DNA of 64,000 bases, taken from assembly GCF_014279595.1 (NCBI RefSeq), contig NZ_CP047943.1, positions 1,708,422 to 1,772,421 of the forward strand, in the 5' to 3' direction. Each line of letters opens with the position of its first letter. The first letter of the stretch is position 1. The DNA comes from Synechococcus sp. RS9909. GTDB lineage: Bacteria; Cyanobacteriota; Cyanobacteriia; PCC-6307; Cyanobiaceae. This document shows, piece after piece, positions 36,501-46,260 of the stretch. The notes beneath the pieces were generated by a model, which was not told the DNA's origin, made no database searches, and saw only the letters and a list, made by a program, of their open reading frames with translations. The translations under genes were made by a program, and so were the position numbers.

Positions 36501-37996
36501 TTGAGACCGCCACCGGCCAGGGCCAGCGGCAAGGCCGCCGTGGCCTGCAGCTGCGGACTGCGGAAGTGCGCAAGCCGCAACTCGCCGGCCTTGGCGCTCC
36601 AGTCGGCCCGCAGGGACCAGCGCTCCAGCAGGGGATTGCGCGCCTGATCGAAGCGAAGCGACAGCTCAGGGCTGACGGTGGCGCCACTGAGACGCAGATC
36701 TCCCCGCAGCGGCGCCTGGGTGCCGAGCAGATCGGGCACCAGGGGCCAGTGCTTCCACGCCTCTCCATCCAGTTGCAGCTGCTGGCTGCGGATCGCCAAC
36801 TCGGGATAGAGCGCTCCGCTGAGCGAGGCCGCCAGGCCTGGCCCCGCCAGCTTCAACCGCTCCAGAACGGCTGTGGGGGCCTTGGGCTTGCGCCAGTCGC
36901 CGTTCAACTGCAGATCCACAGCGAGGGGTGCCGCCACGGGCACCGACGCAGGCAGGGCCCAACGGCCCACCAGGCGCAGTTGCGGCTGCTTCCAGCGGCC
37001 ATCGAGGCGCAGGGTGAGCTGGCGCTCTTCGCCGGGTTCACGCAGCACCGCCTTGAGGTCGAGGGCCTGGTTCAGATCCACGTGGCCGGAGAGGCTGGCT
37101 TGGTAGGCGCCATAACGCCAGGTGCTGGCGGGAAGACTGAGGCGCTGGTCACGGCAGCGCAGGCGCCACTGGGGATTGCGCAGGGCGCTCTGCAGCGGTT
37201 TGCCGCTCACCTCCAGGCCCACCAGAGACAGGGCGCCGGCGCATCCGGCCCTCCCCTGACTCCAGCTCAGGCGAAGGTCACCCCCGATCTGGCCGCGGAA
37301 GGCCAGGGGCATGGTCGCGGGCAGCAGCCCCTGGAACGGCTCCAGACGCACCCGTTCCAGCCTGGTCTGCAGATGCAACTGGGGCTTCACCCAACGACCA
37401 CGGGCCTTGAGGCTGACCCGTCCCTGCTGCGGCAGGGCCACCTTGAGGGCGACGTCGGCCCAGTTTTCGGCCAGATGCACGGAGGCCCGACCATCAGCGC
37501 TGAGCGTCAGGCCAGCCGGCTGGATTTTGAGCCGGGCCGGATCCTGAAGCTTCAGCTGCAGATCCAGCTTGGGCGGCTTGCCGCCGCTGGAGGGCCCTGG
37601 CACCCAGTAGGCCCCCTGGGCATTGCGACGCAGATCCACCCTGGCGCCGCGAAGGCTGACCACCGCGACGGGACGCCAGCGCCGCAGGCTGGCCAGCGGA
37701 TCGAGTTGGAGAGTGAGCCCCGAGATCGAGGCCTTGGACTGATCCTTGAGCCCTGGCAGCACCCGGCTGGGACCGATCGCCAGGCCCCAGGGACGCAACC
37801 CCTGAAAAGGGCCGATCTCCAGGGGATGGCCAAGCGGCTTGGAGAACTGGCTTTCCAGCGAAGGCTTGAGCCGCGTGAACACCGTCGCGACAATCCGATC
37901 CAGAGCGACCCACGCGGTCGCTCCGCCCACCAGCAGGACCAACCCACCGCCAAGGAACACGCGCGACAGGGTCTGCGATCTCACGCCCCTCCCCAT
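33566..37996 (-). CDS. tamB: TamB/DUF490-type translocation and assembly module protein
   Basis: A 1476-residue protein from the ATG at 37996. One N-terminal membrane helix (about 12-32) anchors a very long repetitive beta-rich body of the TamB/YdbH/AsmA type. The C-terminal DUF490/TamB domain (about the last 400 residues) ends in Phe (FQVFVRF), as expected for contact with a BamA/Omp85 partner. Such proteins span the periplasm and move lipids or assist outer-membrane protein assembly; the plastid relative is Tic236. It is the first gene of a 10-kb minus-strand run. A frame to 38068 would overlap Ycf51. Confidence 0.93.
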   Translation of the reverse strand: MGRGVRSQTLSRVFLGGGLVLLVGGATAWVALDRIVATVFTRLKPSLESQFSKPLGHPLEIGPFQGLRPWGLAIGPSRVLPGLKDQSKASISGLTLQLDPLASLRRWRPVAVVSLRGARVDLRRNAQGAYWVPGPSSGGKPPKLDLQLKLQDPARLKIQPAGLTLSADGRASVHLAENWADVALKVALPQQGRVSLKARGRWVKPQLHLQTRLERVRLEPFQGLLPATMPLAFRGQIGGDLRLSWSQGRAGCAGALSLVGLEVSGKPLQSALRNPQWRLRCRDQRLSLPASTWRYGAYQASLSGHVDLNQALDLKAVLREPGEERQLTLRLDGRWKQPQLRLVGRWALPASVPVAAPLAVDLQLNGDWRKPKAPTAVLERLKLAGPGLAASLSGALYPELAIRSQQLQLDGEAWKHWPLVPDLLGTQAPLRGDLRLSGATVSPELSLRFDQARNPLLERWSLRADWSAKAGELRLAHFRSPQLQATAALPLALAGGGLKLGDLAAQLSLEAFPLARVGPLLGTTMDGTLSAYGGVGGPLTALRPDLQLQLTDPRAGTLRLLETWRGRFEGRVGGGGRLQMASVESLLPGRLEASLGANWLPTQVRLTRRQGVLSLEGTPASYQWRADGMSLDGLELALPPKGRFEGLYGRISGRGSLGLQPLAMDGSVTLDSPGLMGLQLRQAILQARYRNERFDLSGELLPPDTGQMLLEAKGRLGGALDAHLEARGLSARWLTSGALSLPQLAEDAPPARGRASDLGTLLINTFGGSIDGQLRALREIQASLRQQALSKRSDSQFHPEDLRGQLDAVLDLTGPNLADLNLDLKARGHLWVEGDDEDRALQIEPFIATLNGPIQSGEGRFALEHLPFTLLALVAPVPPALQGALGLSGSYRLGRGLPDLSTDLQLEDARVGRHRLSLERGQINLEEGALRLDLALISDGAQDPVTVIGQVPLDPSKELDVRVVSRGDALRFLTGFTDDQVAWTGGDTNLRLLLRGPLSAPEANGFIVVKQGRFTIQKQVISDLNTAIVFDFNRLEVQSLSARVGSQGELLGSGALALFSPVPEPKPLAVTLQKARIKLPIADVAVAADLKVRGALIQPQLSGDLTIDNGTVKPARSMFVKPASLTASAASSPASPATTAMAQPVTADTLLEENWNFQQPLVLLGPDVEASSSRSLRASLPNLPAIRFDRFQLRLGPKLRVTVEPVASFSTAGRLTLNGALDPSLQLRGVVQLLSGRVSLFTTTFNLDRRAPNVAVFTPSQGLIPYVDVALNSRVSDSISVGTGSNAVSTNVFDTNGTGNLGVGGQLRLVKVMLTATGPADRLADNIQLRSSPPMPRAQLLGLIGGNSLAGLTGAGGGAALAAVLGQSLLSPVIGSLTDAFSQRLQFAVYPTYITPEVQDENERVSGQVPPQLAVVTDVGVDLTDRFNFSVLAAPNRNDIPPQGTLTYQISPNLNLSGSVDTQGTWQSQFQVFVRF

Positions 37997-38061
37997 CAAC
38001 GCCGACACTCTTCTCTGGGGCGAGCGCAAAATAACGCTCTCCCCCTGGAAGCACCAGCCCC

Positions 38062-38508
38062 ATGCCACTCACCGACCTCCTCGACCGCGCGATCGGATGG
38101 CTGGCCTGGAGCGGCCTGGCCTTTGCCCTGCTGACGCTGGTCGCGTTCGGGGCCCGTTGGGGTGTGCGCTTTCGCCTCGTGGGGGTGACCAGCTTCACCC
38201 TGCTGCTGGCGGTGAGCTGCTGGGCCTTCAGCGTCAGCTACCAGCCTCCCGTGATCGTGGAGGGAGCCGTGCGGGCTCCTGTAGTGTTCGACAACGGCAA
38301 CGATCTGGTCGTCGCCCAGGCACCGGCCGGGATCCCCAAGGAGGCGATCGAACCGACCCTGGCCCAACTGGCGGCGAACCTGCGCAGCGGAGGCCGCAAC
38401 GGTGAGAAGGTGGTGATCCGACTGCGACAGCTCCAACCCGGCCCTGAGGGCAGCAGCACCCCAGTGGTAGTGGGGGAGGTGGTGGTGGTTCCCCAGTCAG
38501 CGGCTTGA
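38062..38508 (+). CDS. Ycf51 (DUF2518) family membrane protein
   Basis: A 148-residue protein with two N-terminal membrane helices (about 11-30 and 40-59), containing the GVRFRLVGVTSFTLLL segment typical of Ycf51. A soluble C-terminal domain follows. The family is found in cyanobacteria and red-lineage plastids; function is unknown. It is divergent from tamB with 65 bp between starts and is followed by the DUF4332 gene 7 bp downstream. Confidence 0.8.
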   Translation: MPLTDLLDRAIGWLAWSGLAFALLTLVAFGARWGVRFRLVGVTSFTLLLAVSCWAFSVSYQPPVIVEGAVRAPVVFDNGNDLVVAQAPAGIPKEAIEPTLAQLAANLRSGGRNGEKVVIRLRQLQPGPEGSSTPVVVGEVVVVPQSAA

Positions 38509-38515
38509 GCACTCG

Positions 38516-38932
38516 ATGCCGGCACGCACCCGAAATGACGGCCCGTTCGCCGATCTGCCGGCGTCCTTCCGGGAGGAGCGGCGGGTGATCGAAGCGGCGG
38601 GCCTGACGGGCTGGAGCGCTCTTCGGGCCCTCGACGACCAGGCCTTGAGTCAGCTGGCTCGTCGAGGCCGCGCCACGGCCCGCAACCTGCGCCGCCTGCA
38701 GGGCATCGCAGCCCTCGTCTGCGATCTCGATCTGGCACCAGCCGATGCGGCCCTGTTGATGCATGCGGGCCTGGCGACGATCCCGGCGTTGGCGGCTGCC
38801 AGCCCCCAGGATGTGGTGACCCGCACCGGCCGGTTGGAGCGCCAGCTGCGCACCGGTCGCCCACCGGTGGTGGATCTGGCCGTGGCCCAACGCTGGATTC
38901 AGAGGGCACGCCGCTGGCAACCGACGAACTGA
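38516..38932 (+). CDS. DUF4332 helix-hairpin-helix protein
   Basis: A 138-residue helical protein resembling DUF4332, a family built on helix-hairpin-helix elements that may bind DNA or RNA non-specifically. Landmarks are NLRRLQGIAALVCDLDLAP, ALLMHAGLATIPALAAASP and a C-terminal VAQRWIQRAR. No catalytic residues are apparent. It is probably cotranscribed with the Ycf51 gene. Confidence 0.65.
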   Translation: MPARTRNDGPFADLPASFREERRVIEAAGLTGWSALRALDDQALSQLARRGRATARNLRRLQGIAALVCDLDLAPADAALLMHAGLATIPALAAASPQDVVTRTGRLERQLRTGRPPVVDLAVAQRWIQRARRWQPTN

Positions 38933-38997
38933 CCATGACCCGCTGCCGGCCCCGGGCCGGCGGGGTTGAAATGCAGGAAGTGAATGGAGGAGGCACC

Positions 38998-39282
38998 ATG
39001 CGCCACCTCTCCTTGATTCTTCCTCTGGCGGCACTCCTGGGTGCATCGATCGCCGCCCCCGCCAGCCTCGCCCAGGAATCCACGCTGCTCGAAAGCGTCA
39101 AGCGCAACCCCGGGGAAGCCCGGGCGATGTGCCAGCAGTTCAAAGCTCTCAATGCCAAGAACATCTCGGCCACCTCAGTCGAATCGATCAGTGCCGTCGC
39201 CAAGCAGCGCAATCTCAGCCAACAGGACGCCGAAATCCTTGTGACCTACGTGATCGGTCTTTACTGCCCGGATGTGCGCTGA
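38998..39282 (+). CDS. Small exported protein of unknown function
   Basis: A 94-residue protein with a clear signal peptide (hydrophobic core SLILPLAALLGASIAAPASLA, cleavage likely after the AxA-like site) and a roughly 70-residue helical mature part with two Cys (MCQQF and YCPDV). A strong ribosome site, GGAGGAG, precedes the ATG, so the upstream in-frame start at 38935 is rejected. A perfect 14-bp hairpin spans the stop codon. Confidence 0.75.
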   Translation: MRHLSLILPLAALLGASIAAPASLAQESTLLESVKRNPGEARAMCQQFKALNAKNISATSVESISAVAKQRNLSQQDAEILVTYVIGLYCPDVR

Positions 39283-39298
39283 CCAGCGCACATCCGGG
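39267..39298 (+). terminator. Perfect 14-bp hairpin at gene junction (terminator-like or translational switch)
   Basis: The arm cccggatgtgcgct (39267-39280) pairs perfectly with agcgcacatccggg (39285-39298) around a 4-base loop, GACC. It overlaps the stop of the exported protein and the ATG (39272) of the CocE-type gene. No T-run follows, so it is a poor intrinsic terminator. It could instead hide the downstream start codon. Confidence 0.7.
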
Positions 39299-40894
39299 CC
39301 CGGTTCTTGCCAAGACGCAGACCTGATCTGCCGCGACGGCATCCGCTTGAAGTCCACGGTGTGGCGCCCCCCTGGCGAAGGACCCTGGCCGGCCCTGGTG
39401 ATGCGCCAGCCCTACGGTCGCGCCATCGCCTCCAGCGTCACCCTGGCCCACCCGCAGTGGTGGGCTGCACAGGGTTATCTGGTGATCGTCCAGGACGTCC
39501 GCGGCCAGGGGGAGTCCGAGGGAGAGTTCCGCGGCTTCGCCCAGGAAGCTGCCGACACCGCCGACACCCTGGCGTGGGTGCGATGCCGGCCGGACTGCAA
39601 CGGCCGCATCGGGTTGTATGGCTTCTCCTATCAAGGGTTCAGCCAACTGGTGGGCGACAGCAGCGTGCCACCCCCCGATTGCCTGGCCCCGGCGATGACC
39701 GGCCTCGATGAGCGGGACCACTGGAGTTGCGAAGGGGGTGCCCACTGGTGGCATCTCGGCCTGGGCTGGGGCCTGCAGCTGGCGGCGCTCCAGGCCGCTC
39801 GCCGAGGTGATGCGGAGGCCTGGGACACGATCCGAAGCGCCCTGGAAACGGGGAGCTATCTCCGCGAGGGACGCGCCCTGTTGGCACAGCACGATCGTCA
39901 GGGGATGGCGCACCGCTGGCTGAGCGAAGACCCGAAGGAACGCCAGCGATGGGCGATCCATTCGCCGGCGCCCGGCTGGTTGGCCAGGCCGATGCTGCTG
40001 ATTGGCGGCTGGTGGGACCCCCATCTCCGCGGCGTGCTGGATCTTCAGGCCCGCAGCCTCGCCGCGGGAGGCGAGCCGGAGCTGCACATCGGTCCGGCCA
40101 CCCATCTGCAGTGGTGGCCTGAGGTGCAGGAGCTGCATCGCCGCTTCTTCAAGCGTCATCTGATCGATGCGGATCCCCATCCCACCCCTCACCAACAGGT
40201 GCATCTCTGGGACCAGCGGCTGGAGCGCTGGGGCGACGGCGTCGCGGATCGGGCCGAGGGGGGCTGCTGGGAGCTGTGGGGCAACGCCCTGAGCAGCCAT
40301 GACCCGAGGGTGGGTCAGCTGAGGATCGTCGCTGCGCGCCCGACCTCCCCCCCAGCCACGCCGGTGGTCATCGTCCATGACCCCTGGCGACCGGTGCCGG
40401 CGGTCGGCGGCCACCTGAGCGCCTCGTCGGGTCGCTGCGATCGACGCAGTCTGGATGCCCGCAACGATGTGGTCACGTTCACCAGCCCCCCACTCGAATC
40501 ACGCCACCGCCTGCGAGGCCGTCCCGAGCTGGAACTGATCGCCTGGGCTGATCAACCCGGGTTCGACCTCTGCGCTGCCCTCTCGGTCTGCCCCGCCGGT
40601 TCCGATGCTGTCGAACAGCTGAGCACCGGCGTGAGCCGGCGGCTGGGCGCCGCCGCCCTTGAGGCCCAGAACCAGCGGCTGGAACTGCAAGCCCTGGAAG
40701 CGGAGCTCCAGCCCGGCGATCGCCTGCGCCTCTCCCTGGCCGGAGCCGCCTGGCCGGCGATCGCCATCAACCCTGGCCACACCGAGCATCCCTGCGGCCC
40801 GCCGAGCAGCCACTGCCGGATCATCACCATCACGATCCGCAGCGACAGCGCGCGCCTGCGCTTCCTGCCCCTGATCCCTGCCCCAAGCCGCTGA
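39272..40894 (+). CDS. CocE/NonD-family (S15-type) hydrolase
   Basis: A 540-residue alpha/beta hydrolase of the CocE/X-Pro dipeptidyl-peptidase (S15) type. The core begins DADLICRDGIRLKSTVWRP. The nucleophile elbow is GLYGFSYQGFSQ, the acid lies in GGWWDPHLRG, and the His is likely in GPATHLQWW. The C-terminal jelly-roll domain is present. Substrates of this family are esters or peptides; none can be named. The only usable start is the ATG at 39272, which overlaps the previous gene by 11 bp and lies within a strong hairpin. Confidence 0.85.
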   Translation: MCADQRTSGPGSCQDADLICRDGIRLKSTVWRPPGEGPWPALVMRQPYGRAIASSVTLAHPQWWAAQGYLVIVQDVRGQGESEGEFRGFAQEAADTADTLAWVRCRPDCNGRIGLYGFSYQGFSQLVGDSSVPPPDCLAPAMTGLDERDHWSCEGGAHWWHLGLGWGLQLAALQAARRGDAEAWDTIRSALETGSYLREGRALLAQHDRQGMAHRWLSEDPKERQRWAIHSPAPGWLARPMLLIGGWWDPHLRGVLDLQARSLAAGGEPELHIGPATHLQWWPEVQELHRRFFKRHLIDADPHPTPHQQVHLWDQRLERWGDGVADRAEGGCWELWGNALSSHDPRVGQLRIVAARPTSPPATPVVIVHDPWRPVPAVGGHLSASSGRCDRRSLDARNDVVTFTSPPLESRHRLRGRPELELIAWADQPGFDLCAALSVCPAGSDAVEQLSTGVSRRLGAAALEAQNQRLELQALEAELQPGDRLRLSLAGAAWPAIAINPGHTEHPCGPPSSHCRIITITIRSDSARLRFLPLIPAPSR

Positions 40895-40934
40895 ACCTCC
40901 GGCAAACTGGGCGCCAGCTTCGCCTCAGTCACCC

Positions 40935-41699
40935 GTGAACACCGCCGCCCGTCTGCTTGCCGTTGCCCTGAGTGCCCCGCTCGGAGCGCTGCTTCCCGGC
41001 ACCACAGGCGTGGCCCTGGGCACACCAGCCCTCGCCCAGGCTCCGGCGATGCCATCGACGGCCCCCAGCACCAGCCTGACGGCCGCCCAGGCCAATGAGG
41101 CTGCCCGCACGCTCCTGGAAGCCATCAAGGGGAAGAACGGCGCCACGATCTACAACGGCCTCTCCGATCCCCTGCGCAACAGCACCAGCATCGAGGCCGT
41201 GCAGCAGCGCCTGAACAGCAATCCCCGGGTGAGCTCCTATCGGATCAGCGAGATCTCCCGCGGCATGGATGACACCACCGTCGAGGCCTTCGCCGTGGTG
41301 GAGACGCGCAAAGGCGAGGTGCCGCTGCTGCTGGTGCTCGACGACAGCGGCAAGTTGGTGGCCTGGAAATGGGTGGGCACCACCCTGCCGATCGAGGAAA
41401 CGGCGCTGAAGTTCGTGAACGATCTGAATGCCGGTCGCTGGATTGCCGCCCGCTACTACCTCGATCTGGAGTTCCAGCAGGAACTGACCCCCCAGGATCT
41501 GAAGCGGAAGTGGACCAAGCTGAAACGCACCCTGGGTGGCGTCAAGCGGGTGAAGAGTGCGCTGGTGGCCAGTCAGGGCGGCGAGCAGCAACTGGTGCTG
41601 GTCACGATCGAATTCGGCAAGGTGACCGACAACCTGTTCGTGATCTTCAACCGTGAGGGCCGGATCATCAACGTGGATTTCTCAGCTGATCTGGTCTGA
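40935..41699 (+). CDS. DUF3887-type exported protein
   Basis: A 254-residue protein beginning at GTG. It has a signal peptide (about residues 1-35, ending PALAQA) followed by two similar alpha/beta segments (about 55-145 and 150-254). Each resembles the DUF3887 fold, with strands of the type [18 protein letters not shown]. No catalytic site is visible, and the protein is probably periplasmic. It is followed after 77 bp by glgB. Confidence 0.68.
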   Translation: MNTAARLLAVALSAPLGALLPGTTGVALGTPALAQAPAMPSTAPSTSLTAAQANEAARTLLEAIKGKNGATIYNGLSDPLRNSTSIEAVQQRLNSNPRVSSYRISEISRGMDDTTVEAFAVVETRKGEVPLLLVLDDSGKLVAWKWVGTTLPIEETALKFVNDLNAGRWIAARYYLDLEFQQELTPQDLKRKWTKLKRTLGGVKRVKSALVASQGGEQQLVLVTIEFGKVTDNLFVIFNREGRIINVDFSADLV

Positions 41700-41752
41700 G
41701 CCCGATCTGGGCCGCCACGGTGGTTGGCTGCCAGGTTTTTCCGCTTAAGCTC

Positions 41753-41775
41753 CCGGCCAATCAAGCATTGGCCGG
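41753..41775 (+). promoter_or_regulatory. Perfect 9-bp stem-loop abutting the glgB start codon
   Basis: The arms ccggccaat (41753-41761) and attggccgg (41767-41775) enclose a 5-base loop, CAAGC, and end one base before the glgB ATG at 41777. The stem covers the position where a ribosome site should lie. It may repress translation or be opened by a factor. No T-run follows, so it is not a classic terminator. Confidence 0.6.
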
Positions 41776-41776
41776 C

Positions 41777-44089
41777 ATGACCAGCACCGTTCTCGACTGG
41801 ATGGTTCAGGACGGTCAGCGTCTGGCGGAATGCCGCCATGACCACCCCTTTGCCGTTCTGGGACCCCAGCCGTTGGAGGGTAACCGCTGGGTGGTGCGGG
41901 CCTGGATGCCCGAAGCCGATCGGGTCGAGCTCCTGCTCGACGGTCAACGCCTGCCGATGCAGACGCTCCACCACCCCTGGCTGTTCGAGGCGGAATGTGC
42001 CCACAACCCCGGCAACGCCTACCAACTGCAGGTGAGCCGGGGTGGCATCGAGCATGTGCAGCACGACCCCTGGGCCTTCCGCGACGAGTGGATGGGGGAG
42101 ATGGATCGCCATCTCTTCGCCGAGGGCAACCATCACCACATCTGGCGGCGGATGGGAGCCCACCGCACCCAGATCAACGGGGTGGACGGGGTGATGTTCT
42201 GCCTCTGGGCCCCGCACGCCCGCAGCGTGAGCGTGATCGCTGACCTCAACAGCTGGGACGGGCGCCACCACCCCATGCAGCAACGTCTGGGTGGCATCTG
42301 GGAACTGTTTGTTCCCGGTCTGGCCGAAGGCCAGCTCTACAAATACGAAATCCGCACCCAGGACGGCCACTGCTATCAGAAGGCCGACCCCTACGGCTTC
42401 CAGCACGAGGTGCGCCCCGCCACCAGCTCGGTTGTGAACCACCTGGATGGGTTCGACTGGAGCGATGCGCGCTGGATGCAGGAGCGGGACAGCCGCAATC
42501 CCCTCGACCAGCCGATTGCGGTGTATGAGATGCACCTGGGCAGCTGGATCCATGCCTCAGCCGAGGAGCCCTTCATCGAGGCCGATGGCACGGCCCGACC
42601 CCCCGTGCCCGCCGCCGACCTCAAACCGGGCGCCCGTCTGCTCACCTACCCGGAGCTGGCGGATCGCCTGATCCCCTACGTGAAGGAACGGGGCTTCACC
42701 CACATCGAACTGATGCCGATCACGGAGCATCCCTTCGATGGCTCCTGGGGTTACCAAGTCACCGGCTGGTATGCGCCCACCAGCCGCTATGGCACCCCGG
42801 ATGAATTCCGTGCCTTCGTGGATCGCTGCCATGCGGAAGGCATTGGCGTGATCATCGACTGGGTGCCGGGTCACTTCCCGCGCGACAGCCACGGCCTCGC
42901 CTTCTTTGACGGCTGCCATCTCTACGAACACGCTGATCCCCGTATCGGTGAGCACAAGGAGTGGGGCACCCTGATCTTCAACTACAGCCGCAACGAAGTG
43001 CGCAACTTCCTTGTGGCCAACCTGGTGTTCTGGTTTGACCAGTTCCACATCGATGGCATTCGGGTGGATGCGGTGGCCTCCATGCTTTACCGCGACTATC
43101 TGCGGCCCGATGGTGAATGGCTGCCGAACGAACATGGCGGCAGGGAAAACACCGAAGCGGTCCGCTTCCTGCAACAGGCCAATCACGTGCTGTTCCAGCA
43201 CTTCCCGGGTGCCCTCTCCATCGCTGAAGAATCCACCACCTGGCCGATGGTGACCCAACCCACCGACATTGGCGGTCTGGGATTCAACCTGAAATGGAAC
43301 ATGGGCTGGATGCACGACATGCTCGATTACTTCGAGCTCGATCCCTGGTTCCGCCAGTTCCACCAGAACAACATCACCTTCTCGATCTGGTACAACTACA
43401 CCGAGAACTTCATGCTGGCCCTCAGCCACGATGAAGTGGTGCACGGCAAGAGTCATCTTCTCCACAAGATGCCGGGGGATGACTGGCAGAAATACGCCAA
43501 CACCCGTGCCCTTCTGGCCTACATGTGGACCCATCCCGGCAAGAAGACCATCTTCATGGGCATGGAATTCGGCCAGCGCGCCGAATGGAACGTGTGGGGT
43601 GATCTGCAGTGGGATCTGCTCCAGTTCGAACCCCATCAAGGCCTGCAGCGGCTGGTGGGTGACCTCAATGCGCTTTACAAAGCCGAACCCGCCCTCTGGC
43701 GGGACGACTTTGATCAATACGGTTTCCAGTGGATTGACTGCAACGACAATCGCCACTCGGTGATCAGTTTCATGCGTCGCGAAAGCGCCGGTGGCAGCTG
43801 GCTGGTGGTGGTGGCCAACTTCACGCCCCAAAGCCATTCCCACTACCGGGTGGGAGTGCCGGTTGCCGGCTTCTACGAGGAGATCTTCAACACTGATGCG
43901 GCGCAATACGGCGGCAGCAACCTCGGCAACATGGGCGGCAAACCCACCGATGAGTGGAGCATCCATGGCTATGAGCACTCGCTCGACCTCTGCCTGCCCC
44001 CCCTCAGCGTGATGGTGTTCCGTCACGACCCGAAGCGAAGTTTGCTGGCCGGCGAGAGCGATGTGACGAACCCACCGGCTTCGGCCTGA
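41777..44089 (+). CDS. glgB: 1,4-alpha-glucan (glycogen) branching enzyme
   Basis: A 770-residue GH13 enzyme that introduces alpha-1,6 branches into glycogen. Catalytic residues are Asp431 in GIRVDAVAS, Glu484 in SIAEEST and the transition-state Asp in [11 protein letters not shown], each offset equally from E. coli D405/E458/D526. The N-terminal CBM48 and extra N-domain are present. A ribosome site is not obvious because a hairpin occupies the leader. The ATG at 41777 is used rather than the upstream in-frame start at 41720. Confidence 0.97.
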   Translation: MTSTVLDWMVQDGQRLAECRHDHPFAVLGPQPLEGNRWVVRAWMPEADRVELLLDGQRLPMQTLHHPWLFEAECAHNPGNAYQLQVSRGGIEHVQHDPWAFRDEWMGEMDRHLFAEGNHHHIWRRMGAHRTQINGVDGVMFCLWAPHARSVSVIADLNSWDGRHHPMQQRLGGIWELFVPGLAEGQLYKYEIRTQDGHCYQKADPYGFQHEVRPATSSVVNHLDGFDWSDARWMQERDSRNPLDQPIAVYEMHLGSWIHASAEEPFIEADGTARPPVPAADLKPGARLLTYPELADRLIPYVKERGFTHIELMPITEHPFDGSWGYQVTGWYAPTSRYGTPDEFRAFVDRCHAEGIGVIIDWVPGHFPRDSHGLAFFDGCHLYEHADPRIGEHKEWGTLIFNYSRNEVRNFLVANLVFWFDQFHIDGIRVDAVASMLYRDYLRPDGEWLPNEHGGRENTEAVRFLQQANHVLFQHFPGALSIAEESTTWPMVTQPTDIGGLGFNLKWNMGWMHDMLDYFELDPWFRQFHQNNITFSIWYNYTENFMLALSHDEVVHGKSHLLHKMPGDDWQKYANTRALLAYMWTHPGKKTIFMGMEFGQRAEWNVWGDLQWDLLQFEPHQGLQRLVGDLNALYKAEPALWRDDFDQYGFQWIDCNDNRHSVISFMRRESAGGSWLVVVANFTPQSHSHYRVGVPVAGFYEEIFNTDAAQYGGSNLGNMGGKPTDEWSIHGYEHSLDLCLPPLSVMVFRHDPKRSLLAGESDVTNPPASA

Positions 44090-44147
44090 CCACGCCGGGA
44101 GTGGCGGGTTCTCTCAGGTAGGTTGCCCGCTTGATCCGACCGCATTC

Positions 44148-45206
44148 ATGAGCGACGTCCTCCCCCTGCTGCTCCGTGCCGCCCGAGGTGAAGTCGTCGA
44201 GCGGCCGCCGGTGTGGATGATGCGCCAGGCGGGCCGCTACATGAAGATCTACCGCGACCTGCGCGATCGCTATCCCAGCTTCCGCGAACGTTCGGAAAAT
44301 CCCGATCTCTCCTACGAGATCTCGATGCAACCGTTCCACGCCTTCAAGCCCGACGGCGTGATCCTGTTCTCCGACATCCTCACGCCCCTGCCAGGCATGG
44401 GGATCGATTTCGACATCATCGAGAGCAAGGGTCCCCAGATCAACGCGCCGATCCGCACGATCGAGCAGGTGAAGGCGCTGCAACCGCTGGAGCCCGCAGA
44501 GTCGCTGCCCTTTGTGGGTGAGGTGCTGGGTCGCCTGCGGCAAAGCGTGGGCAATCAAGCCACCGTGCTCGGTTTCGTGGGTGCGCCCTGGACGCTGGCC
44601 GCCTACGTGGTGGAAGGCAAGAGCAGCAAGAATTATGCGGTGATCAAGGCGATGGCCTTCCGCAAACCCGAACTGCTGCATCAACTGCTCGATCACTTCG
44701 CTGAGTCGATCGCCACTTATCTCTGTTACCAGATCGATGCCGGTGCCCAGGTGGTGCAGATGTTCGATTCCTGGGCCGGCCAGCTCAGTCCAACCGATTA
44801 CGACACCTTCGCCGCTCCCTATCAGAAGAAAGTGGTGGATCGGGTCAAGCAGACCCACCCCGACACCCCCTTCATCCTCTACATCTCCGGCAGTGCCGGG
44901 GTGATCGAGCGCATGGGCCGCACCGGTGTGGACATCGTGTCGCTCGATTGGACCGTGGACATGGCCGATGGCTGTGCTCGCTTGCCCGAACACCTCGGTG
45001 TGCAAGGCAACGTGGATCCCGGCCTGCTGTTCGGAACGCCGGAAGCGATCCGCGATCGGATCGATGACTGCGTGCGCAAGGCGCACGGCCGGCGCCACAT
45101 CCTCAACCTCGGCCACGGCATTCTTCCTGGCACCCCGGAGGAGAACGGGGCCGCCTTCTTTGAGGCGGGCAAATCGGTGATGGAGCGGCTCGGAGCTCTG
45201 GCTTGA
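44148..45206 (+). CDS. hemE: Uroporphyrinogen decarboxylase
   Basis: A 352-residue tetrapyrrole enzyme converting uroporphyrinogen III to coproporphyrinogen III on the way to chlorophyll and haem. The signature [14 protein letters not shown] is at the N-terminus, [11 protein letters not shown] follows, and the C-terminal [11 protein letters not shown] block is conserved. It starts 58 bp after glgB and overlaps the SDR gene start by four bases. Confidence 0.98.
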   Translation: MSDVLPLLLRAARGEVVERPPVWMMRQAGRYMKIYRDLRDRYPSFRERSENPDLSYEISMQPFHAFKPDGVILFSDILTPLPGMGIDFDIIESKGPQINAPIRTIEQVKALQPLEPAESLPFVGEVLGRLRQSVGNQATVLGFVGAPWTLAAYVVEGKSSKNYAVIKAMAFRKPELLHQLLDHFAESIATYLCYQIDAGAQVVQMFDSWAGQLSPTDYDTFAAPYQKKVVDRVKQTHPDTPFILYISGSAGVIERMGRTGVDIVSLDWTVDMADGCARLPEHLGVQGNVDPGLLFGTPEAIRDRIDDCVRKAHGRRHILNLGHGILPGTPEENGAAFFEAGKSVMERLGALA

Positions 45207-46222
45207 GCGGCGACCCTCAACACTCCAGCGTGCCTTCGCGCATCCTGATCACCGGCGCCAGCGGCTGCGTGGGCCAATACACAGCGGCCTGGCTGCTCGA
45301 ACACAGTGATGCCGAACTGCTGCTCTGGTTGCGGGATCCTGCCAAGCTCACGGCGATCGCGGCCGATCACCCCCGGGTGCGCCTGCTGGTGGGTGACCTG
45401 CGGGACACCGATCGCTTCGCCGCCGATCTCGCCGGGGTGAACCGCGTCATCCACACCGCCACCGCCTGGGGGGATCCGGAACGGGCGGAGCAGGTGAATG
45501 TGGTGGCGGTGAAACGTCTCCTGGCCCTGCTCAGTCCGGCACAGATCGAACAGATCACCTACTTCTCCACGGCCAGCATCCTCGATCGCCACCTCCAGCC
45601 GCTGCCCGAGGCGCTTGCCTACGGCACCGAATACATCCAGACCAAGGCCCGATGCCTGCGCGATCTTGAGCAGCATCCCCTGGCCGAGAAGATCGTGGCC
45701 GTGTTTCCCACCCTGGTATTCGGGGGTCGGGTGGATGGCAGCAGTCCGTTTCCCACCAGCTACCTCACCGAAGGACTGACCGAAGCGAGCAAGTGGTTGT
45801 GGCTGGCCCGCTGGCTCCGGGCTGATGCCAGCTTCCACTTCATCCACGCAGCCGACATCGCCGCGATCTGTGGCCATCTCGCCACCACACCGCACCAGCC
45901 CAATCCGGAGCCGGGGCAAGGCCCGGTGCGGCGCATCGTGATGGGGCAGGCCGCCCTCGGGGTCAACGAGGCGGTGGCCAGCCTCTGCCGCTGGCGCGGC
46001 GTGGCCCGCACCCCCGGCATTCCCCTCTGGCCCTGGCTGATCGAGACCCTGATCCGCATCCTGCCGATCGAAGTGAACGCCTGGGATCGCTTTTCGATCC
46101 GCCAACGCCATTTCATTCACGATCCGGTCAGCCAGCCGGAGCGCTTCGGTGGCCGCAGCCATGCCCCCGACCTTGACGCCGTGCTTCAGGATTCGGGCCT
46201 GCCTCGGCGTGGACGCCTCTGA
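45203..46222 (+). CDS. NAD(P)-dependent epimerase/dehydratase-like extended SDR
   Basis: A 339-residue protein of the extended short-chain dehydrogenase family. The nucleotide motif is [15 protein letters not shown], and a candidate catalytic YxxxK lies in EYIQTKARC. It begins at a TTG overlapping the hemE stop, or possibly at the GTG at 45230, which places the nucleotide motif nearer the N-terminus. The substrate is unknown; tight linkage to hemE suggests a role in tetrapyrrole or pigment metabolism, by inference only. Confidence 0.8.
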   Translation: MSGDPQHSSVPSRILITGASGCVGQYTAAWLLEHSDAELLLWLRDPAKLTAIAADHPRVRLLVGDLRDTDRFAADLAGVNRVIHTATAWGDPERAEQVNVVAVKRLLALLSPAQIEQITYFSTASILDRHLQPLPEALAYGTEYIQTKARCLRDLEQHPLAEKIVAVFPTLVFGGRVDGSSPFPTSYLTEGLTEASKWLWLARWLRADASFHFIHAADIAAICGHLATTPHQPNPEPGQGPVRRIVMGQAALGVNEAVASLCRWRGVARTPGIPLWPWLIETLIRILPIEVNAWDRFSIRQRHFIHDPVSQPERFGGRSHAPDLDAVLQDSGLPRRGRL

Positions 46223-46260
46223 TCAGCGTTAAGATTGCGTCCAGTTTTGATCACGCGTTG

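Noticed and set aside
34883..38134. Open frame of 1083 codons on the + strand
   Set aside because: It lies entirely antisense to tamB, has no domain pattern, and is rich in Gln/Arg/Gly as expected from a high-GC antisense frame.
38945..38961. Perfect GC-rich 17-bp palindrome after the DUF4332 gene
   Set aside because: It has no T-run or conserved context; at this GC level a short perfect palindrome is not strong evidence for a terminator or operator.
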